A stretch of 64,000 nt of DNA from Ostreococcus lucimarinus CCE9901 (Eukaryota; Chlorophyta; Mamiellophyceae; Mamiellales; Bathycoccaceae). The stretch lies in the NCBI RefSeq assembly GCF_000092065.1, contig NC_009358.1, positions 806,001-870,000 on the forward strand. Reading direction: 5' to 3'. Positions 58,240 through 64,000 of the stretch are shown here, in pieces. Below the pieces are notes generated by a model, which was not told the origin of the DNA, made no database searches, and worked only from the letters and a program-made list of their open reading frames with translations. Numbering within the stretch: the stretch's first letter is position 1; the number at the start of each line of letters is the position of its first letter. Position numbers and translations under genes: made by a program.

Positions 58240-60307
58240 TCACGCGCTAGGAATGAATTCGCGCGCGGAAAGGTCGAGCTTGGGGACGGCGCCTCGCTTG
58301 GCGTACAGCGCTCGACCGTCGGCGGCCAGCGTCAGCGCGCGTTTGAATTCTTCGTCCGCGCCGTTGTAATCCAGCACGCTGACGATAGAGACGGCTTGGA
58401 TACCCAGCGCTTTTCCTATGCGTCTTTTGGTGAGCGCAAAGATGACTGGAACATCTTTTTCTCGAGCGTCCGCGATTATTTGTCGGACACGGTCGTCGAG
58501 GCCGCCTTCGCTTTCAATCTTCTCGATGTTCGGCGCGATGACGACAACCTTGCTCGTCCGCGCGTCCACGCTTTTCGCGACTTCGCGTAATCCGAAGAGC
58601 AACCGCCGGCGCATCTTCGCCTTAATCTTATCGGTGTGGTACAGACGGTCCTGAAAGCGTTTGAGCGTCGAAAGGAGCGTCTTGGTCGCCTCGTTGAGCT
58701 CGTCGGTGATTATTTGCTCGGCGTATCGTATGTTTAACGCGCCTTCTTCGCCGACGTACGTCTTCGCCGCTTTATTCTGCGACGCCGCTTTCTCCGCCGC
58801 TTCAGGGTCGTCCCGAATCGCGAGCTTTTTCGCATGCAGTTTACCGCCGACGTGCGCGTTCCATGCTTGCTCGCCGAAGCACTTCACGTCGCACACGTCA
58901 CACGTTCGAGTCTCCTGCTTCACCTTGGCCGACTTTGGCTCTGGTTCGCCTTTCAGAACGTCCAGCAAACTTCGCACGCCCCACACCCCGGCCGGTGCAC
59001 GCGCTTCGATGATGTCGAGCTTCTGTTGTACGCTGTGCTCGTCGGCGTTCTCGCCCTCTGCTGCGGCGGATTCGTCCGACACATCTTCATCCGAATCATC
59101 GTCCGAGTCTGCATCCATGCACATGAAATTCACACCAACAGAGTGATTCGTCTCGTCGTACGTCAGAAGCACATACACCCAGTCGACGCGAACCTCGATC
59201 TCGACTTCCACTTCCTCTTCGACGATCTTCTTTGATTCTTCCTCTCGCCGCGTTGTGCGCTCTCGAAGAATTATCTTTTTCAGCGTCGATTGCTTCTTTT
59301 TCTTCCCTTCTCGTCGCGCTTTGCCGCGTTTGGGCACCATGCCCGTCGACGTCGCCATGTTTGTGCTTCTAATCATCTGCTGCTCTTTACCCTCTGCCCT
59401 CGCGTTCTTCGCCGGCTTGTCCGTCTTGAAGTACGTCGCGAGAGAGTTCACCATGCTATTCGAAGTCTTCGTCTTAGAAGACACCAAGTCGCCTAAGTTC
59501 AGCGACACACGATTGACTTGCGTATTGGCCGTCGGTATAATTCCAGCAGCGATCTGCGCCGCCTCTAGAACCTTCGCCTCGGGATTATTCAAACCGTAAT
59601 GCGAAGCGCCGATGTGCTGCTCCAACGCGTCGTACGCCTTGAACGCGCGTCCACACACCTGACACCGAACTTTGCCGAACTTATCCATCACCGACCGCCT
59701 CGACTCGCGATGAAGTAACTCTGCGGTGATGATGGGAAGTTTCGGCGCTAAGGCTTTCGTCGTCGAGACTTGTCGCTTCCCCGTGGGCGCCGCGCGCCGC
59801 GATTCAGACGCCATGATATCCCGTAAACTCGTCCCACCCTCGCGCGTCAATGCCCCGGCGCGCGCTATCGGCGCCGGTTCCGATGTCATCATCTTGACCG
59901 GCTTCACGTTCCACGCCGGCACGCTCGGCGCCGGCGCGGGCGGCAACAACGCAGGCTTCGCCTTCGTCTCGTCCGCCGTCGCGTCGACGCTCTTCGTCTT
60001 CGTCTTCGTCTTCGCCTTCGTCTTCGCCGCGTCTGTCCCGTCTCGCCCATCCCCTTTCCCGCGCTGCTTCATTCTAACGACATCATCGACGTCGCATCGC
60101 ATGCGCCCCTCGTCCATTCTCTCGCGCCGCCACGCCGCGCACTTCGCGACGTCGTCCTCGCTCGCGCCTCGAGCAAACTTGCTGCACCGCGTCCCCTTCC
60201 CCTCGACGACGTGCGCCGTCGCCGCGAACGCCGCGAACACGCGCTGATTCGCCTCGACGTAGTCGTAGATGAGAGCCGCGCTCGCGTCGTCGTACGTCCG
60301 ACCGTCG

Positions 60308-60344
<37 letters not shown>

Positions 60345-60495
60345 GTCGCACGTTGAGCCCGACGAGGACGTTCATCGGCATCGCGCGCGCTTTGCGCGAG
60401 CATACGGCCTCGATCGCCGCCGCGGTGACGTCCACGGACGCGCGCGAGTGTCCATCGACGCACAGCGCGCTCGCGATGTCGCGCGCGCGCGTCAT
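58240..60495 (-). CDS. SECIS-binding protein 2-like (L7Ae domain) with C2H2-type zinc fingers
   Basis: 751 residues from ATG at 60495. An Asp10 run from (CGT)10 lies near 52. A zinc finger (CQVCGRAFKAYDALEQHIGASH) lies near 275-297 and a second (CDVCDVKCFGEQAWNAHVGG) near 530. The C-terminal L7Ae RNA-binding domain (about 635-735) has the SBP2 form: RRLLFGLREVAKSVDARTSK, APNIEKIESEGGLDDRVRQI, VPVIFALTKRRIGKALG. SBP2 binds SECIS hairpins and recruits EFsec for selenocysteine insertion. Ostreococcus is known to have many selenoproteins, so a dedicated factor is expected. The zinc fingers are unusual for SBP2. Confidence 0.82.
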
Positions 60496-60543
60496 CGCGC
60501 GCGCGCGTCGACGTGTGCCGTCACTCGTCGTCGCGTCATCGCG

Positions 60544-61485
60544 ATGATGGACGCGTTCGGCGCGCTCGTCCGCGCGTCCTGGGCGCCGATCGCGCGCGGT
60601 GCGCTCGACGGCGTCGAGCTCAACGACGTCGACGTCCTGGTCGTCGCCGAGTGCGCGGCGTTCGCGGCGTGGTGCCTGCTCGGGTCTTGGGTTTGGAAGA
60701 CGTACAGCTTCGTCGACCAACTTTGGAGCGTGACGCCGGTCGTGTACGTCGCGACGTACGCGTATCACGGCGTCGGCACGGCGGCGCGGGCGCGGTTGAC
60801 GCTCATGCTGGGATTGGCGCTGCTGTGGGGGGCGAGGCTGACGTATAACTTTGCCAGGAAGGGTGGTTACGCCGGAGAGGAGGATTACCGCTGGGGCGAG
60901 TTGCGAAAGAATAAACTGTTGCGTAATCCGATCGTCTGGCAGCTGTTCAACGTGTCGTTCATCGCGGTGTATCAAAACGTGTTGTTGCTATTGATCGCCC
61001 TGCCCGCGGCGGTGGCGTATCGATCGAAAGAGGCGCTGGCGTGGCGCGGCGCCGACGGCGTCGCGCTGTGCGCGTGGACGGCGGCGTTTCTCGTCGAAGT
61101 CGCCGCGGATGAGCAGCAGTGGCGGTTTCAACGCTCCAAGCGCGGGTTGGCGCGCAAGGTGAAGGGGTGGAAAGAGGATTACGAGCGAGGGTTCTTGACG
61201 CACGCGCTGTTCGCGTGGTCGCGACACCCGAATTTTTGGGCCGAGCAGACGATGTGGGTGAGCTTTAGCGGCTTCGCCGCGGCGAGCTTAAAGTCCAAGG
61301 CGTTCTTCACGCCCGCGCTCATCGGACCGATTCTGTTGATACTGCTGTTCCAAGGCTCGACGTCGTTCACCGAAGCCATCACGGGGAAAAAGTACCCGGA
61401 TTACAAGGCGTACCAAGACGCGACGAGTCGGTTGCTCCCGCTGCCTCGTCGCCGCGCTTTGCCGCCGCCGACGAAGAAGGATTAA
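60544..61485 (+). CDS. DUF1295 / steroid 5-alpha-reductase-like membrane protein
   Basis: 313 residues from ATG at 60544, only 48 bp from the SBP2-like start on the other strand. Six or more hydrophobic segments; family motifs are SFVDQLWSVTPVVYV, WGARLTYNFARKGGY, DYRWGELRK, FVEVAADEQQ-like (FLVEVAADEQQWRF), and the C-terminal SRHPNFWAEQTMW. The last is the NADPH/sterol-reductase-type C-terminus of the DUF1295 family. An ER-membrane oxidoreductase acting on a lipid is inferred; the substrate is unknown. Confidence 0.9.
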   Translation: MMDAFGALVRASWAPIARGALDGVELNDVDVLVVAECAAFAAWCLLGSWVWKTYSFVDQLWSVTPVVYVATYAYHGVGTAARARLTLMLGLALLWGARLTYNFARKGGYAGEEDYRWGELRKNKLLRNPIVWQLFNVSFIAVYQNVLLLLIALPAAVAYRSKEALAWRGADGVALCAWTAAFLVEVAADEQQWRFQRSKRGLARKVKGWKEDYERGFLTHALFAWSRHPNFWAEQTMWVSFSGFAAASLKSKAFFTPALIGPILLILLFQGSTSFTEAITGKKYPDYKAYQDATSRLLPLPRRRALPPPTKKD

Positions 61486-61557
61486 AGTCCGCGACGCGGT
61501 GCGTTCGCTCGTTTTACCCGCTAAAATCAATATTCTCAACTCCTACCGCCATGTTTC

Positions 61558-62019
61558 CTAGTGCGTTTCCGCGAGCTCTTCCTCCCGCTGTCTCGACAGG
61601 TGCAACAGCGCGTCCACCCTTCGCTCGCGCGCCGCGCGCCTCGCGTCCACCTCCGCGCTCACCTCCTCGTACCGCATCCCTCGCCCCGGCTCCCCTCCCT
61701 CTTCGATGACATCGTATTGATCGTAATTCGCGTACCCTCTCGCGATCGCCTCCCCTCGCGCGTCTCCCTCGCCCCGCGTTCGCGCCTTCGCGACGTCCTC
61801 CGTCTCCCCCATCACCGCCCGTCGCTTCGCCTCGCGCAACCGTCGCCGCCCCGGATCGTTCCCACGCCTCCCGCGCACCACGCGCGCCATCTGTCGCCCG
61901 AGCGCGCACGCGACGCCCACCCCCAGCGCGAGATACGTCAGCGCGAACATCGCCCGCATCAAATTCGCGTCCCGTTCGACGCGCATCGCCGGCGGCGGCG
62001 GCGGCGGCATCGACGCCAT
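61558..62019 (-). CDS. Small single-span membrane protein
   Basis: About 153 residues from ATG at 62019; the frame is open upstream but through promoter-like repeats. A proline run, one transmembrane helix (FALTYLALGVGVACALG), then a basic and finally Glu/Arg-rich coiled end (REEELAETH). Not assigned to a family. Divergent from the RING gene. Confidence 0.6.
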   Translation of the reverse strand: MASMPPPPPPAMRVERDANLMRAMFALTYLALGVGVACALGRQMARVVRGRRGNDPGRRRLREAKRRAVMGETEDVAKARTRGEGDARGEAIARGYANYDQYDVIEEGGEPGRGMRYEEVSAEVDARRAARERRVDALLHLSRQREEELAETH

Positions 62020-62377
62020 GTCGGCGTCGAGGACCGGCGCGACGACGTCGAGGATCGTCGCGCGGCGCGCCTCGGTCGCCGCGCGTCGACGAGTCGCGAC
62101 CGTCGGCGCGCGCCGTCGACGCGTTCGGCCGCGGCGTTGGTCCGTGTTAAAGTGTCCCCGTCGTGAGACTATGGTCCGTGTTAAAGTGTCCCCGTCGTGA
62201 GACGACCTCGCGACGGTCGCGGTCGCGGACGCGATTCGTCGTCGCCGCGACGCGACGCGCGCCGACGCGACGCCGCGCGACGCGAGCGACGCGCGCGATC
62301 GCGCGGTCGACGCGTCGGACGCGGACGCGCGAACGACGCGCGACGCGGAAGCGGGACGAACGACGGCGGAGGATTCG
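62020..62377. promoter_or_regulatory. Divergent region with a 34-bp repeat
   Basis: 358 bp between the small membrane gene and the RING gene. It holds the direct repeat at 62138-62203; the remainder is CG-rich with no recognised element. Confidence 0.4.
62138..62203. repeat. Direct repeat, two copies, period 34 bp
   Basis: A 32-base unit beginning TGGTCCGTGTTAAAGTGTCC occurs at 62138-62169 and again at 62172-62203, identical, two bases apart. Confidence 0.9.
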
Positions 62378-64000
62378 ATGGCGCCAGGTGGCGACGAAGC
62401 GCCGACGTCGCGCGCGCGCGACGCGCGGCGCGCGCGAGGAGCGACGCGAGGGCGAGGAGGAGGCGCGCGGCGCGCGTTCGTCGCGATGGCGGTCGCGGTG
62501 GCGGTCGCGGCGGCGCGCGTGGGGGCGTCGTACGACGACGACGACGACGACGACGACAGACGAGGCGCGACGACGCTCGCCGTCGGGGGGGACGCCGAGT
62601 ACGGCGAGGTCCTGCTGCGACGCGATAAGTGGTATCGGTTCGACGTGAGCGGGACGTCGTCGGACGTCGTCGTGGAGTTGGAACGGGAGAGCGGGATACC
62701 GCTCGTGTACTTGAAGAAGGACTCGTCGTCGACGGGGGGGTGGCAAAGAATCGTGGGAGCGTACGCGGCGATCGGGAAGTCGAACGAGTGGTGGGATTTT
62801 CCGTTGAAAAGATACACGGTGGGGAATTACGGCGCGTATGGATACGTGGATGACTACAGAACGATTAAACTCGTCGGCGCGTCGGCGGGGAGGTATTATT
62901 TGCGAGTGAAAAACTTGCAGGAGACGTCGATGACGACGGGACGGGTGACGTATTCCGACGTCGCGAGGTACAAGCTCAGGGTGCGTTCGACGAGCGATGG
63001 CGTGACTCAGGCGCCGTTGTGCGCGTGGGACTGCTCGAGCCACGGGACGTGCGTGAATAGCGGCTCGGCGACCGGCGATAACACCAAATGTGAGTGCGAC
63101 GCGTCGCCGACGATAACGGGCGACGGCTTCACGTTCGCGAGCGGAAGCGCGTGCAGAGATCGTTACGGGACGTACGAGAACTTGAGATCCAAGTCCTCGT
63201 TGACGGTGTCTCCGGGACAGTTTTTGTACTTGTCGTACGACGCGTGGAATTTAGTCAGTCGATCGCAAGATTACGGCTTAGAAATAGACGTGTACTGGGA
63301 GCGCGGCGGCGATCCGTTGCTCCTGGTCAAGGCTGGTTCGCCACCGACGCTCATCGATTACGACGCGCAGTACGGTTCGTTGCGCCTGGGTTACAATTCT
63401 GTCTACCTACCGCGGCTCGCATCGAGTCAAATGTACTACTTTGCCGTCTTCAATCGCAAGTTTGACGCCAACAGTGACTGCGTTTTCAGAATATCGCTGA
63501 CGTCGGCTTCGCGGAACAGGGCGACGAACTCGCCGAACATGGTGTCCATGGCGCTCGTGTTATTCGTGAGCATGAGCTTTTGCTTCGTCGTCGCCCTCAT
63601 CAAGCGATACTTTCAGCGACGCTACTTGACCCAGTTTCGCGAGCAACGAGTGCAGCAGCTGTCGATGGAAGAATTGCGAACGCAACGCCGCAACGACCGC
63701 GACACCAACCCCGGGACACCCGAAGACATCATCTCGCAAATCGCACTGGTGGATTATCATCCCAACTTGAAGGACGGCATCCTCGCCGACGGACAAGAGC
63801 CGACGTGCACGATTTGCTTGGATGATTACGTCGAGGGAGACAAGCTGCGACGCTTCCCGCAGTGCAAACACATGTTCCATCAAGAGTGCGCGGACTTGTG
63901 GTTACACACGAGCCACACGTGCCCGAACTGCCGGGCGTCGCTCCTACCGGAAGAGAACGCGCCCGCGGCGGAGAGCGCGCCCGCGGCGGAGAGCGCGCCG
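62378..64000 (+). CDS. RING-H2 transmembrane E3 ubiquitin ligase (3' end outside window)
   Basis: An open frame of 541 codons from ATG at 62378 to the window edge, without a stop. A signal-type segment (AFVAMAVAVAVAAARVGAS, about 34-52) precedes an Asp8 run. The lumenal domain includes a cysteine-rich EGF-like motif (CAWDCSSHGTCVNS ... CECD, about 215-235). The transmembrane helix is near 387-409 and the cytosolic RING-H2 finger near 477-518 (CTICLDDYVEGDKLRRF ... CKHMFHQEC ... CPNC). An AAES/APA repeat begins at the window end. The layout is of membrane-anchored RING-H2 E3s with an extracellular domain. The substrate is unknown. Confidence 0.88.
   Translation, partial: MAPGGDEAPTSRARDARRARGATRGRGGGARRAFVAMAVAVAVAAARVGASYDDDDDDDDRRGATTLAVGGDAEYGEVLLRRDKWYRFDVSGTSSDVVVELERESGIPLVYLKKDSSSTGGWQRIVGAYAAIGKSNEWWDFPLKRYTVGNYGAYGYVDDYRTIKLVGASAGRYYLRVKNLQETSMTTGRVTYSDVARYKLRVRSTSDGVTQAPLCAWDCSSHGTCVNSGSATGDNTKCECDASPTITGDGFTFASGSACRDRYGTYENLRSKSSLTVSPGQFLYLSYDAWNLVSRSQDYGLEIDVYWERGGDPLLLVKAGSPPTLIDYDAQYGSLRLGYNSVYLPRLASSQMYYFAVFNRKFDANSDCVFRISLTSASRNRATNSPNMVSMALVLFVSMSFCFVVALIKRYFQRRYLTQFREQRVQQLSMEELRTQRRNDRDTNPGTPEDIISQIALVDYHPNLKDGILADGQEPTCTICLDDYVEGDKLRRFPQCKHMFHQECADLWLHTSHTCPNCRASLLPEENAPAAESAPAAESAP

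Overview
The window is nuclear DNA of a very compact, GC-rich green picoalga. The best match is a prasinophyte of the order Mamiellales, most likely Ostreococcus; this is inferred from gene content and style, because no database search was possible. It holds about 39 protein genes in 64 kb, on both strands, mostly single-exon and separated by a few tens to a few hundred bases. Plant-lineage and plastid genes point to a green alga: the plastid-division dynamin ARC5, plastid dihydrolipoamide dehydrogenase, plastid ribosomal protein bL12c, a REVEILLE/CCA1-type MYB and an AP2/ERF factor. An SBP2-like SECIS-binding protein fits a selenoprotein-rich alga. I saw no rRNA, tRNA, CRISPR array, virus or transposon.

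Layout. 1-16 kb: a partial clock-type MYB (-), TVP23 (+), then one 13.8-kb gene for a 4,591-residue protein (PH domain, DUF3638/DUF3645 ATPase-like core, EF-hands, VPS62-type tail). 16-31 kb: ARC5 (-) facing plastid LPD (+); a plastid-type helical protein; a Golgi sulfotransferase facing the peptide-amidating enzyme PAM; plastid bL12c; an unknown protein; a lysine-rich protein; RIT1; RPB5. 31-45 kb: TELO2, a two-RRM protein, COX10, a methyltransferase, an EF-hand membrane protein, TIPIN, a Shewanella-like phosphatase, an unknown plastid-type protein, prolyl 4-hydroxylase. 45-64 kb: SNRNP27 and a COA6-like gene three bases apart; an AP2/ERF gene; a hidden two-exon 82-residue protein; ribosomal eS17; a WD40-Raf-like kinase; an orphan membrane protein; SFT2; NC2-beta; an mRNA-cap RNA triphosphatase; complex I NDUFA1; a small plastid-type protein; SBP2-like; a DUF1295 membrane protein; a small membrane protein; and a RING-H2 E3 cut by the window end.

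Eleven introns in nine genes could be placed by hand. Every one carries the heptamer GACTGAC 15-34 bases before its AG, and most start GTGCG or GTACG. This signal recovered several first exons and genes that simple ORF reading misses (ARC5, LPD, bL12c, eS17, NDUFA1, the 82-residue protein). Several divergent promoters carry short tandem repeats; the most striking is a 41-bp unit repeated three times, with an 8-bp inverted repeat in the first two copies, between COA6 and the AP2/ERF gene.

Two 5' ends remain unresolved: COX10, where a CG-dinucleotide run separates the only ATG from the reading frame, and COA6.
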